A stretch of DNA of 64,000 nt from Salibacterium salarium (GTDB lineage Bacteria; Bacillota; Bacilli; Bacillales; Marinococcaceae): assembly GCF_030813635.1 (NCBI RefSeq), contig NZ_JAUSUM010000001.1, positions 434,001 through 498,000 of the forward strand, given 5' to 3'. The first letter of the stretch is position 1; each line of letters starts with the position of its first letter. Shown here piece after piece: positions 21,746-29,676 of this stretch. The notes below the pieces were generated by a model that did not search any database, was not told where the DNA came from, and was given only the letters and a program-made list of their open reading frames with translations. The position numbers and the translations under genes are program-made.

Positions 21746-22562
21746 AGAGAAAATCCTTGCTTTTTATAAAGAGGATATAGGGACACACGATGTAACAACC
21801 GATGCTATATTTTCGCCGTATGACCTATCAGAGGGCACTGTATTTTCTAAAGAAGAAGGAGTTTTTTGTGGATCCGTTGTGTTTACAGAAGGATGGAAAG
21901 TACTGGATGAGGCAGTTGAGGTGACGGTTCATGTGAAGGATGGTGAATGGGTTAAAAAGGGCGATGCATTGGTGACAGTAAAAGGCCGCACGTCTATTTT
22001 GCTGAGTGGAGAGCGGGTGTTATTGAATCTAGTACAGCGGATGTGCGGGATTGCGACGATGACCAGACGTGTGGTGTCAGCGTTGGGTGATTCCTCGATT
22101 CGGGTGTGTGATACGAGAAAGACGATGCCGGGGCTGCGCCTGTTTGATAAATATGCAGTACGCCTTGGGGGCGGCTGGAATCACCGGTTTGGTTTGGACG
22201 ACGCGGCGATGATCAAGGATAACCACATTACGGCTGCAGGTGGCATCGCGGAAGCGGTGGAATCGGTACGACAACGCGCAGGTCATATGGTGAAGATCGA
22301 AGTGGAGACAACGACGGAAGCGGAAGTATTGGAAGCAGTGGAGGCTCGTGCGGATGTAATTATGTTTGATAATGCCAAGCCGGGCCAGGTGAAAAAATTT
22401 GTACCGCTGGTGCCGGATATGATCGTGACGGAAGTGTCCGGCAATATAGGTTTAGAGAATATTGGGGATTACCACGGGTGCGGGGTAGACTATTTGTCGG
22501 TCGGTGCATTGACACACTCCGTTTCGGCGCTTGATATAAGTTTTTTAGTTTCTACAACATGA
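21726..22562 (+). CDS. nadC: nicotinate-nucleotide pyrophosphorylase (quinolinate phosphoribosyltransferase)
   Basis: A 278-aa enzyme that converts quinolinate and PRPP into nicotinate mononucleotide, CO2 and pyrophosphate. Typical motifs: EDIGTHDVTT at the N-terminus, LSGERVLLNLVQRMCGIAT, CDTRKTMPGLRLFDKYAV and VEVTT-like KIEVETTTEAE, then DVIMFDNA. It overlaps nadB by 20 bases. The ATG at 21726 is preferred over GTG at 21720 because AGAGGGGGAG is then better placed. It is followed 45 bases later by nadA. Confidence 0.95.
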   Translation: MNQLLVREKILAFYKEDIGTHDVTTDAIFSPYDLSEGTVFSKEEGVFCGSVVFTEGWKVLDEAVEVTVHVKDGEWVKKGDALVTVKGRTSILLSGERVLLNLVQRMCGIATMTRRVVSALGDSSIRVCDTRKTMPGLRLFDKYAVRLGGGWNHRFGLDDAAMIKDNHITAAGGIAEAVESVRQRAGHMVKIEVETTTEAEVLEAVEARADVIMFDNAKPGQVKKFVPLVPDMIVTEVSGNIGLENIGDYHGCGVDYLSVGALTHSVSALDISFLVSTT

Positions 22563-22607
22563 GTCTTTGGGGAAAAAATGGTTCAAAGGAGATAAGGAGG
22601 TTAGCAT

Positions 22608-23705
22608 ATGAGTGTATTGGAAAGTTTTCAGGTACCTGTACTGCCCGATTATATTAAAACAATGACCGAACAAGAAATGGAAAACAGAATATGGAATATA
22701 AAAAAGGAGTTAGGTTCGCGTTTATTTATGCCCGGTCATTATTATCAGAAAGATGAGGTCATTCAATTCGCTGATGAAACAGGAGACTCTCTCCAGTTGG
22801 CTAAAACAGGAGCTGCTAACAAGGAAGCGGAATTTATCGTGTTTTGCGGCGTTCACTTTATGGCAGAGACGGCGGATATTTTATCAGAAGAAAATCAGAC
22901 GGTGCTTCTGCCTGATTTAAGAGCAGGCTGTTCGATGGCAGATATGGCGAATATTAACCAACTAGAAAAAGCTTGGGAGAAGCTGCAGGCTGATCTTGGT
23001 GACACGATAACACCATTGACTTATGTTAATAGTACAGCAGCAATTAAAGCATTTTGTGGAAGTCACGAAGGTGCAACGTTAACGTCATCTAACGCGAAAA
23101 AAATGTTGGAGTGGGCTTTTTCACAAAAAGAACGGATTCTATTTTTGCCGGATCAGCATCTTGGACGGAATACAGCTTTTGACATGGGAATACGATTAGA
23201 AGAAATGGCAGTATGGGATCCGATTCAGCAGGTGCTCGAATATGATGGTGACCCTGCTAAGCTGCGGATGATTCTATGGAAGGGTCATTGTTCGGTTCAT
23301 GAAAAGTTTACGATGGAAAACGTCCGTAGCACTCGCCGAGAGCATCCAGATGCTAACATTATCGTACATCCAGAGTGCACATTTGACGTTGTGCAAGCGG
23401 CGGATGATGCAGGATCAACAAATAAAATCATTAATACGATTCACAAAGCACCATCAGGAAGTAAGTGGGCGGTTGGAACGGAGATGAATCTCGTGAATCG
23501 ACTGACACAAGTGGAAACAGACAAGACAGTATTTTCATTGAATTCTAATATGTGTCCGTGTCTAACGATGAATCGCATCGATTTACCCCATTTGTTGTGG
23601 TCACTTGAAAGTATTATGACGCCGGATCCTCACCATGTTATTAAAGTAGAAACTCAAACGAAACGAGATGCGTGGACTGCATTAGAACGGATGCTTCAGC
23701 AATAA
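22608..23705 (+). CDS. nadA: quinolinate synthase A (4Fe-4S enzyme)
   Basis: A 365-aa enzyme that condenses iminoaspartate with dihydroxyacetone phosphate to quinolinate. Cluster cysteines are visible in AGCSMADM (about residue 108), HPECTFDV (about 255) and NMCPCLTMN (about 316). The substrate-binding segments HYYQKDEVIQFAD, VNSTAAIKAF and FLPDQHLGRNTA are also present. The strong site AAGGAGG precedes the start. The extra cysteine in CPC matches the B. subtilis type. It ends the nadBCA operon at a terminator. Confidence 0.95.
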   Translation: MSVLESFQVPVLPDYIKTMTEQEMENRIWNIKKELGSRLFMPGHYYQKDEVIQFADETGDSLQLAKTGAANKEAEFIVFCGVHFMAETADILSEENQTVLLPDLRAGCSMADMANINQLEKAWEKLQADLGDTITPLTYVNSTAAIKAFCGSHEGATLTSSNAKKMLEWAFSQKERILFLPDQHLGRNTAFDMGIRLEEMAVWDPIQQVLEYDGDPAKLRMILWKGHCSVHEKFTMENVRSTRREHPDANIIVHPECTFDVVQAADDAGSTNKIINTIHKAPSGSKWAVGTEMNLVNRLTQVETDKTVFSLNSNMCPCLTMNRIDLPHLLWSLESIMTPDPHHVIKVETQTKRDAWTALERMLQQ

Positions 23706-23735
23706 TATAAGCATGAATAGTGGTATAGCTTTTGT

Positions 23736-23776
23736 GGGCATTTTATTGGAATCTTCCTTTTAAAATGTCCAATTAT
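23736..23776 (+). terminator. terminator of the nadBCA operon
   Basis: The arms GGGCATTTTA and TAAAATGTCC (one G-U pair) with a 15-base loop, followed by an A/T stretch with seven Ts a few bases later. Confidence 0.65.
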
Positions 23777-23915
23777 TTTTTTAAACGTTACATAGTAGCA
23801 TAATATGAGAATGGTTCCGAAAATAAGAAGAAAGAAGAGGGGGTTTCAAATAAAATAAAAATAAAGATTCGTACTTTTAGACAAAAGACAAGGTGAAGTG
23901 GGATGGAGGAAGCAT

Positions 23916-24023
23916 ATGAGTCATTTGATGGCGACAGAAACTACCCGATATTTAAACGATAGTCCCGAACAATTTTTTGAAGGTGCAAACGTTCTTTATG
24001 AGCTTTTACAGGAGCAATTATAA
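23916..24023 (+). CDS. 35-residue ORF coupled to the downstream esterase gene
   Basis: A short open frame encoding 35 residues (starting MSHLMATETTRYLNDSPEQF). GGAGGA is six bases upstream of the ATG, and its TAA overlaps the ATG of the following hydrolase (TAATG). The composition is soluble and amphipathic, with no membrane helix or cysteine. I do not recognise it. It may be a real small protein, a leader for translational coupling, or the remnant of a longer gene. Confidence 0.45.
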   Translation: MSHLMATETTRYLNDSPEQFFEGANVLYELLQEQL

Positions 24024-25018
24024 TGAGTTCCATAGATGTTTTTTTTCAAAAATTATATGAATCTGCTGTTTCCAGCCATGTGAAAGACAAAATCGAGATA
24101 AGAAGCAAATTAAAAACGATGCTTGGGTGTTTTGATGACCAGACTTTGGTCGAAAAAACCCCTACTTTAATGGAAACGAAGGAGTTCTCATCCTTTCATC
24201 GTGAACGTTGGCTTTTTCATTTTACGGCTGACCTGTCTGCCCCTGTATATGTATTAACACCCAAAAACGACCGGAATGAGCATCCGGCGGTATTGGCACT
24301 GCATGGTCATGGATACGGGAGCAGAGAAATTGTCGGATTGACTGACACGGGGGAAGAAGATAATACAGCTATCGGAATTCATCAACATTTTGCGGTACAA
24401 CTCGTTAAACGAGGAATGAAAGTGTTTGCGCCAGAAGTGATTGGATTTGGTGACAGACGCTTGACCGAAGACATAGAAAACGAAAATGCTTCTTCTTGTT
24501 ATAGGATGGCGTATCATTTATTAATGGCAGGAAAAACGTTGGCCGGGTTGCGTGTGTTTGAAGCAAGACGTGTCCTTGATACAATAGACACTTTTTCGGA
24601 TGTTTGTAAAACGAGACTTGGAGTAATGGGATTTTCCGGGGGAGGACTAATTGCTGCTCATACGGCAGCTCTAGATGAACGTATTCGAGCTACTGTTCTT
24701 TGCGGGTTTACAAATACTTACAAACAGAGCATATTAACAAGAAACCACTGTATTGATAATTATGTTCCAGGTGCCATAGAAGTAGCGGAACTTCCAGATT
24801 ATATTGGATTAATTGCGCCACGCCCGCTCTTTATTGAATCAGGAAGCAGGGATTCAACTTTTCCTGTGAAAGGAACGGAATCAGCACTTCTCCGTTTAAC
24901 GGAAATTTACGAAAACGAACATGCAGGGAACCAGTTGGATAGTCATATTTTTGACGGAGTTCACGAAGTCAGTGGAAAATACTCTTATGATTGGATGTCT
25001 AAGAAATTACAGAAGTGA
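24023..25018 (+). CDS. alpha/beta hydrolase (acetyl esterase/dienelactone hydrolase-like)
   Basis: A 331-aa cytoplasmic hydrolase without a signal peptide. Features of the alpha/beta fold are the oxyanion-loop segment PAVLALHGHGYG, the nucleophile elbow GFSGGG (about residue 210), an acidic residue in ESGSRDSTFPV and a His in DGVHEVSG. The long N-terminal lead before the core and the CGFTNTYKQSI segment are reminiscent of acetyl xylan esterase/7-alpha-hydroxysteroid-type families. The substrate is unknown. Its start overlaps the stop of a 35-residue ORF. A terminator follows about 80 bases downstream. Confidence 0.82.
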   Translation: MSSIDVFFQKLYESAVSSHVKDKIEIRSKLKTMLGCFDDQTLVEKTPTLMETKEFSSFHRERWLFHFTADLSAPVYVLTPKNDRNEHPAVLALHGHGYGSREIVGLTDTGEEDNTAIGIHQHFAVQLVKRGMKVFAPEVIGFGDRRLTEDIENENASSCYRMAYHLLMAGKTLAGLRVFEARRVLDTIDTFSDVCKTRLGVMGFSGGGLIAAHTAALDERIRATVLCGFTNTYKQSILTRNHCIDNYVPGAIEVAELPDYIGLIAPRPLFIESGSRDSTFPVKGTESALLRLTEIYENEHAGNQLDSHIFDGVHEVSGKYSYDWMSKKLQK

Positions 25019-25100
25019 ATGGTGCAGCGAATGAGAAATGAAGCAGTAGTTTGTATGGGGCACGGCGATTTTTCGCTAGCAGAAACGAAGAGTAGAGAAG

Positions 25101-25138
25101 CTGGTCGGACATTGAATCCGCTATTCGACCAGTTTTCC
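25101..25138 (+). terminator. terminator after the esterase gene
   Basis: The arms CTGGTCG and CGACCAG with an 18-base loop, followed directly by TTTTCCTTATTTTT. This ends the transcript of the two preceding frames. Confidence 0.65.
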
Positions 25139-25157
25139 TTATTTTTGATCAAGTATC

Positions 25158-25433
25158 GGACATCTATTCTTCCATTAGCCAAAAAACTTAGCAATCTACC
25201 CAAGGAAACCGTTAATAGCGGAATAGATGTCCACGCAGCCCTTCATTATTCCTTTTTTAATCAAGATAACGGAATGAATCCGTCCGCCGATCGCGAGTAT
25301 TAGCGCGGATAATGAAACCGTCACGTCGCAAAACTTGCCGCGGGCCTGCGGGACGCAGGTCAGTTCGGCGTTGTCACGAGACGTGACGTTCTTAGCCGAA
25401 CTTCCATTATCCAGGGCGCTTGCGCTTTTCTTA
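25158..25433. repeat. structured GC-rich intergenic repeat element
   Basis: A gene-free stretch with nested perfect inverted repeats: GGACATCTATTC / GAATAGATGTCC (25158, 25221), GTCACGTC / GACGTGAC (25320, 25380), CCTGC / GCAGG around 25345-25359, and AGTTCGGC / GCCGAACT (25362, 25395). Its right end (25401-25433) recurs at 32808-32840 with two differences, including CCAGGGCGCTTGCGCTTTTC. It is more GC-rich than the surrounding DNA. The final TTA is also the stop codon of the convergent gvpU gene. It looks like a dispersed repeat or structured RNA; the left boundary is a guess. Confidence 0.6.
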
Positions 25434-25850
25434 ATCTTTTGGTGCATCTGCATCAATGGATTCTTGAATGGAATCAAAGCTGAACCCATTTACGTCAGAA
25501 ATTTTTCCTCTCCACAAACTTCCGCCGATTGGTATTTTTCCTTGGGAATCCACTAATTTTGCACCTCTTAAATGAATATAGCCACTTTCATATTCATCTT
25601 GATCCGTTTCTTTTTGAAATTTGTCCTTCATTTTATCAAAAAAAGTCGTCATTTTCCCTTCTAAATCGCTGTTACCTCGATGCAGTGTATGCTCAAGTTC
25701 TTGTAAATAGGTGACATTCCCTATTAACACTCCTTTCATGGTGGCGCCTCCGACATTTAACATAATATTCATTTCTGCCCCATTATCCGCAAGTCTCACA
25801 AGATACCGTAAGACATAATCGCTATGTTTATCTTCTTGAACTTCTTTCAT
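25431..25850 (-). CDS. gvpU: gas vesicle accessory protein GvpU-like (orphan)
   Basis: A 139-aa soluble protein resembling GvpU of the Bacillus megaterium gas vesicle cluster. Shared elements are an N-terminal LNVxGAxxxGxxI strand (here LNVGGATMKGVLIG), a middle HLHLK-like segment (GYIHLRGAKL) and the C-terminal LWRGKISDVNGF. No gas vesicle structural gene (gvpA) or other gvp gene is present in the window, so this is a stand-alone copy whose role here is unknown. The start codon is followed by a very charged N-terminus, and the C-terminus ends in the flanking repeat. Confidence 0.7.
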   Translation of the reverse strand: MKEVQEDKHSDYVLRYLVRLADNGAEMNIMLNVGGATMKGVLIGNVTYLQELEHTLHRGNSDLEGKMTTFFDKMKDKFQKETDQDEYESGYIHLRGAKLVDSQGKIPIGGSLWRGKISDVNGFSFDSIQESIDADAPKD

Positions 25851-26032
25851 TATTTATCCCTCCATTTTCCTGATATTTTTAGTCTTTACCCGGTAACGAA
25901 GCCTTATTAATCATTTTGGAGAAAAATTGAACCATTTCATCGGTGTTTTTGTACCACTTGTCAGAAAAACCTAGCCTGCCAAGGATTTTATTATTTATAC
26001 TTAATCATAACAACGATAAGGAGGGGGCGCGG

Positions 26033-26485
26033 ATGAAAATAAATGTAGAGATTGATGAGGAGATTGAAAAGTTGGAGGTACTCATTCGTTCAAAAGCTTG
26101 GGACGACGAGGTGTATCAGATACTGGATCGCTTGAAAGAACGGGAACGTTCTTATTTTGTGGGGACCAAAGGAGAAGAACGCCACATTTTTCGGGCGGAT
26201 GAATTGATTTATTTTTATGCTGAAAATAAGACCGTGATGGCAAAAACTAAGCAGGGAACGTTTCAGATGAAAGAAAGGTTATACGAACTGGAAGAAGAGC
26301 TGCCAGCTGATCGATTTGTTCGATTGTCCAAATCTTCTATTGCAAATCTCGATGAATTAAAACAGTTTGAAGCTTCCTTTAGCGGATCGCTCTGTGTGTA
26401 TTTTCGAACAGGAGAGAAAGAGTATGTTTCGAGGCATTACGTTCGTGCGATTAAAGAAAAAATCCAATGGAAAGGAAGAAAATAA
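26033..26485 (+). CDS. LytTR family DNA-binding regulator
   Basis: A 150-aa transcription regulator. Residues 1-45 form an acidic N-terminal region without a receiver domain. The rest is a LytTR DNA-binding domain: HIFRADELIYFYAENKTVMA, then RFVRLSKSSIANLDEL and YVSRHYVRAIKEKI. It begins at 26033, where AAGGAGGGGGC is correctly placed. It is followed three bases later by a DUF3021 membrane protein. LytTR-DUF3021 pairs are a common two-gene unit in Firmicutes, in which the membrane protein is thought to restrain the regulator. Targets are not known. Confidence 0.88.
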   Translation: MKINVEIDEEIEKLEVLIRSKAWDDEVYQILDRLKERERSYFVGTKGEERHIFRADELIYFYAENKTVMAKTKQGTFQMKERLYELEEELPADRFVRLSKSSIANLDELKQFEASFSGSLCVYFRTGEKEYVSRHYVRAIKEKIQWKGRK

Positions 26486-26488
26486 ATA

Positions 26489-26899
26489 ATGAAATCATTT
26501 TTATTTCACAGCTTTGTCGGTATTTGTTTTGGTGCATTTGTTATGGTGATGACTTGTTTTGGAATAATAGGCTTGGGAGGAGCAGAGACGCTTGATAGTG
26601 ATATTTTTGTCAAAAATGGTGTGGCATACATGTTTTGCGGTTGGTTTTTTAGCGTGAGTGGACTGATTTTTGTAAAAGAACAATGGAGTTTAGTGAAACG
26701 AACGGTCATTCACTTTTTTACTGTCACATTTCTTTATTTCATGCTTTCTTTTGTCATAGGCTGGATTCCCTTTACTATTCTTGGATTTTTCATTGAAATA
26801 GGGCTTTTTCTCATATTGTACCTAGTCATTTGGATCAGTTTCTATCTATATTTTTATTTCGAAATGAAAAAATTAAATGAAGCGATGGCACAACGTTAA
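26489..26899 (+). CDS. DUF3021 family membrane protein
   Basis: A 136-aa protein with four hydrophobic segments, the size and topology of DUF3021 proteins. It lies three bases after the LytTR gene. The C-terminus is a short charged tail (FEMKKLNEAMAQ). It probably acts as an antagonist or signal partner of the LytTR regulator, by analogy with other such pairs. No other membrane-bound signal protein is nearby. Confidence 0.82.
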   Translation: MKSFLFHSFVGICFGAFVMVMTCFGIIGLGGAETLDSDIFVKNGVAYMFCGWFFSVSGLIFVKEQWSLVKRTVIHFFTVTFLYFMLSFVIGWIPFTILGFFIEIGLFLILYLVIWISFYLYFYFEMKKLNEAMAQR

Positions 26900-26919
26900 C
26901 CATTTTTTCCGGAACAAAC

Positions 26920-26949
26920 ATTCAAAAGATCACTTGAATATAGTATAAT
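26920..26949 (+). promoter_or_regulatory. CadC-type operator and -10 box of the cadC operon
   Basis: The inverted repeat ATTCAA-N8-TTGAAT (26920-26939) lies between a weak -35 (TTCAAA, 26921) and a perfect -10 (TATAAT, 26944-26949). ArsR/CadC-family operators are typically TTCAA/TTGAA repeats in just this position, so metal-free CadC would block its own operon. Confidence 0.65.
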
Positions 26950-26976
26950 AAAGGTAGATGTAAAGGAGGGGTTACG

Positions 26977-27369
26977 TTGGCAGAGCCCAAAGACCTAATA
27001 GGAGACGTTTGTGAAGTCACCTGTGTCGATGAAGAAAAAGTTAGACGATTGCAAGAAACGATAGATGATCGAGAAGTGGACCGTATGGCCACTATGTTTA
27101 AAGGATTGGCCGATAAAAACCGGATGAAGATTATGCTGGCTCTTGCAACAGAAGGAGAACTTTGCGTTTGTGACACATCTAATATTCTTGGAGCGTCCAT
27201 TGCTTCCACCTCTCACCACCTGCGCTATCTCCGTAAATTGGGTCTCGCTAAGTATCGGAAGGAAGGAAAGTTGGTGTATTATTCGCTCGATGATAGTCAT
27301 ATTAAGGATATTGTGACATTAGCGAGTGATCACCAACATGAGTTAACGGTGCGGGACAATACAAATTAG
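26977..27369 (+). CDS. cadC: ArsR/SmtB family metal-sensing repressor, CadC type
   Basis: A 130-aa winged-helix repressor released from DNA by Cd, Pb or Zn. It carries the CadC metal-site cysteines: Cys12 and Cys16 in the N-terminal DVCEVTC and Cys63 and Cys65 in ELCVCD. It also carries a second-site set of Asp/His residues in DSHIKDIVTLASDHQHE near the C-terminus. The recognition helix is SIASTSHHLRYLRKLGL. It begins with TTG after AAAGGAGGGG. It is co-transcribed with a cation exporter 21 bases downstream and has a self-operator just upstream. Confidence 0.92.
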   Translation: MAEPKDLIGDVCEVTCVDEEKVRRLQETIDDREVDRMATMFKGLADKNRMKIMLALATEGELCVCDTSNILGASIASTSHHLRYLRKLGLAKYRKEGKLVYYSLDDSHIKDIVTLASDHQHELTVRDNTN

Positions 27370-27390
27370 GCCATTGGAGGAAGACAAACG

Positions 27391-28278
27391 ATGAGTCACG
27401 ATCACCACCATCATCATCACAGTCATGGAAATATTAAGACAGCTTTTTTCTTAAATTTCGGTTTTACAATCATTGAATTAATCGGTGGTATTCTAACAAA
27501 TAGTGTAGCTATTATTTCAGATGCGATTCATGACCTTGGAGACTCGCTGTCGCTTGGTACGTCTTGGTTTTTACAAAAAAAGTCGGAGCAAAAAAGTAAT
27601 GACACGTTTACTTTTGGTTACAAGCGATTTTCTTTACTTGGTGCCCTAATCAATAGCCTTGTGTTAATTGCAGGATCGCTGTTTGTATTATCAGAAGCTG
27701 TACCAAGACTTTGGAATCCCGAATCTCCTCATGCCGGCGGGATGCTTGCGATGTCGTTGTTGGGGATAGCCGTGAACGGCGCAGCTGTTTTGAAATTAAA
27801 ATCGGGCAAAACCATGAATGAAAAAGTAGTATCTTGGCATTTATTGGAGGATGTTTTAGGTTGGGTTGCTGTATTTATCGTCAGTGTTGTTATGGTGTTT
27901 TGGGATTTTGCAATTCTAGATCCACTACTTTCTGTATTAATTACCGTCTATATTTTGTTTAATGTACTGAAAAACTTAAAAAAGACGTTATTTATCTTTC
28001 TTGACGGTGTGCCCGAAGAAATGGATGCTATGAAAGTAGAACAAAGCATTCAACAGATTGAGAACGTGGAAGAAACACATCATACTCATATTTGGTCGCT
28101 TGATGGTGAACAGCACGTACTTTCTACACATGTGGTGTTATGTGAAGATATTAGTAAAGAAGAAATAATGAAGGTGAAAACGGCTATTAAAGAAGCTTTG
28201 CAGCGTTATCCTCTCGAACATATTACAATAGAAACTGAATTTTCCTCTGATGATTGCAGTTTAACAACACATGAATAA
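27391..28278 (+). CDS. cation diffusion facilitator (CzcD/ZitB-like Zn/Cd exporter)
   Basis: A 295-aa six-helix metal/proton antiporter of the cytoplasmic membrane. The N-terminus is a natural His-rich metal-binding string (SHDHHHHHHSHG). Transport-site residues are visible in helix 2 (ISDAIHDLGD) and helix 5 (SWHLLEDVLGW), followed by a cytoplasmic C-terminal domain with HHTHIWSLDG and the HVVLC segment. It is controlled by the adjacent CadC and probably exports zinc, cadmium or cobalt. The CDF-CadC pairing is common in Bacillaceae. Confidence 0.93.
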   Translation: MSHDHHHHHHSHGNIKTAFFLNFGFTIIELIGGILTNSVAIISDAIHDLGDSLSLGTSWFLQKKSEQKSNDTFTFGYKRFSLLGALINSLVLIAGSLFVLSEAVPRLWNPESPHAGGMLAMSLLGIAVNGAAVLKLKSGKTMNEKVVSWHLLEDVLGWVAVFIVSVVMVFWDFAILDPLLSVLITVYILFNVLKNLKKTLFIFLDGVPEEMDAMKVEQSIQQIENVEETHHTHIWSLDGEQHVLSTHVVLCEDISKEEIMKVKTAIKEALQRYPLEHITIETEFSSDDCSLTTHE

Positions 28279-28386
28279 GAGGTACAAAAAGCGCCTTACA
28301 TGCCGTGAAATTTCGAGAAGAATCCTTGAGGGCTGTGTGTTTGTGTGAAACAGGGAAGCCCCTAAATATATGCTTATTATAATAAT

Positions 28387-28427
28387 AAAAGATCGGTTGG
28401 CCTCAACGCGCAGGTAACCGATCTTTT
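28387..28427. terminator. strong bidirectional hairpin
   Basis: A perfect 12-bp stem, AAAAGATCGGTT / AACCGATCTTTT, with a 17-base loop and A/T runs on both sides. It ends the cadC operon from the left and the small cysteine-containing gene from the right; the last codons of that gene lie within the hairpin. Confidence 0.88.
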
Positions 28428-28609
28428 GATTGCGGAGGGTATTTTTCATTGTACGTTAAGACTGGACATCCCATACACTTATTATCAATCCCAGTGCAAG
28501 TAGCAGAGAATTCAATGTTTCCATTGGCTACATATATTGAGAATTCATAATTAATATACCGGTTCACTGTATTGCAGTAAGCGGAATGACGTGAAATGGT
28601 ATAGTTCAT
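28403..28609 (-). CDS. small cysteine-containing protein of unknown function
   Basis: A 68-aa protein with four cysteines, three of them clustered in TCTGIDNKCMGC, which could bind a metal. The start is well supported: AAAGGAGG lies seven bases before the ATG. There is no signal peptide or membrane helix. Its 3' end runs into the hairpin terminator shared with the cadC operon. I do not recognise the family; a small regulatory or stress protein is possible. Confidence 0.6.
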   Translation of the reverse strand: MNYTISRHSAYCNTVNRYINYEFSIYVANGNIEFSATCTGIDNKCMGCPVLTYNEKYPPQSKDRLPAR

Positions 28610-28825
28610 TGGAATCCTCCTTTTCAAAAAATATAGGAAAGTATCATGATTCTATTTCCCTCTTGTAATGTCTTATAAACGATAATGTAATAAAAACAGG
28701 CCGAAAGATTCAAATTTTGTTTTATAACATAATGAAGTTTTATATAGGAGAATAACAGGTATAATCATATTAGCTATACTTTGCGGGTAGATAAGAACAG
28801 GGTTAATAGAAAAGGAGAACTGAAC

Positions 28826-29221
28826 ATGGCATATACAACAGTGCGGAACACAGCAATGACGTTTTTTCTCATGCTTCCGCTTACTGCCTGCACTACACAA
28901 GGAACACCTGCTATGATACAGGACCTTGATGCAGAGACATCGATGCTTTTATTTTCCGATGAGGACAATATTTCTGAGGAAAAGCCTTACTATAGAGCAT
29001 TATTGAAGAAAAGTAATAATTGCAGTAATGATGATATAGATATTAAAATTGTTTCATCTGGAAAAAAGGACATGGTTGATTATTTAGATGTTACAGGATA
29101 TCCTTCTCTTTATGTGATGGAAGGACAAGAATTGAAAGATAAATACGAAGGTTCGACCGAAAGTTCTGAGATTGAAACGTTTATTAACCAATATATTAAT
29201 TGTGATACAAGTAATGAGTAA
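28826..29221 (+). CDS. lipoprotein with a thioredoxin-like fold lacking CXXC
   Basis: A 131-aa exported lipoprotein. The signal peptide ends in a lipobox (LTAC near residue 22). The mature part ends with YLDVTGYPSLYVMEGQEL, which looks like the cis-proline and following strands of a thioredoxin fold, then a terminal helix. No CXXC pair is present; the remaining cysteines are isolated (NNCSND and a C-terminal INCD). It may be a degenerate redox protein or one with a distal disulfide. AAAGGAG precedes the start. A 66-aa hypothetical gene follows 14 bases later, so they probably form one unit. Confidence 0.65.
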   Translation: MAYTTVRNTAMTFFLMLPLTACTTQGTPAMIQDLDAETSMLLFSDEDNISEEKPYYRALLKKSNNCSNDDIDIKIVSSGKKDMVDYLDVTGYPSLYVMEGQELKDKYEGSTESSEIETFINQYINCDTSNE

Positions 29222-29235
29222 AGGTAGTGCTTTTT

Positions 29236-29436
29236 ATGAATGATGAAAATGAAAAATATATGATTGTGGCAGTTGACCAGGAAGGCAATGAAATTGGACT
29301 TGAATCTTATACGAAGTATTCGAACTCGCCCGAAATCATGTTTGAATGTAAAAACCAAGCACAAAGGTTTTACGATAAAATAAAAGAAGAATTGTTTCCG
29401 CATTCTGTGAAACTTCTAACGATAAAAGAAACATAA
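29236..29436 (+). CDS. hypothetical small acidic protein
   Basis: A 66-aa soluble protein starting MNDENEKYMIVAVDQEGNEI, with one central cysteine and an amphipathic helix (ECKNQAQRFYDKIKEEL). The ATG at 29236 is chosen over a GTG at 29227 that is too close to AAAGG. It is the last gene before a clear terminator. No family is recognised. Confidence 0.6.
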   Translation: MNDENEKYMIVAVDQEGNEIGLESYTKYSNSPEIMFECKNQAQRFYDKIKEELFPHSVKLLTIKET

Positions 29437-29447
29437 TGATGAGGAGA

Positions 29448-29480
29448 GTGGGTTGCGTCCGATGCAACCCGCTTTTTTTA
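29448..29480 (+). terminator. rho-independent terminator
   Basis: A 9-bp stem, GTGGGTTGC / GCAACCCGC, with a 7-base loop followed by seven Ts, closing the lipoprotein/hypothetical unit. Confidence 0.9.
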
Positions 29481-29676
29481 TAAGAAAAGCCACCTGATTC
29501 CAAGTTACCTTCTGTTTTTCTTAAGATGTAGTTAGTGTTTATTATCTGCCAAATTTAGTCACTGCTAGCGCAAACTGCGTTGTTGTAATTCAATGAGAGA
29601 TATTTGTCACATCATGTCACCTTTTCGTATAACTTCATTGGACTCTGGAAACAATGAGGGCGGGAGGTTGAAAAAG

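Noticed and set aside
25019-25303. 94-residue open frame after the esterase gene
   Set aside because: No ribosome binding site, and it runs across a terminator hairpin and into the inverted repeats of the repeat element, so it is not a plausible gene.
27391-27432. Poly-His string at the start of the CDF exporter, which looks like an engineered tag
   Set aside because: His-rich N-termini are natural metal-binding tails in this family.
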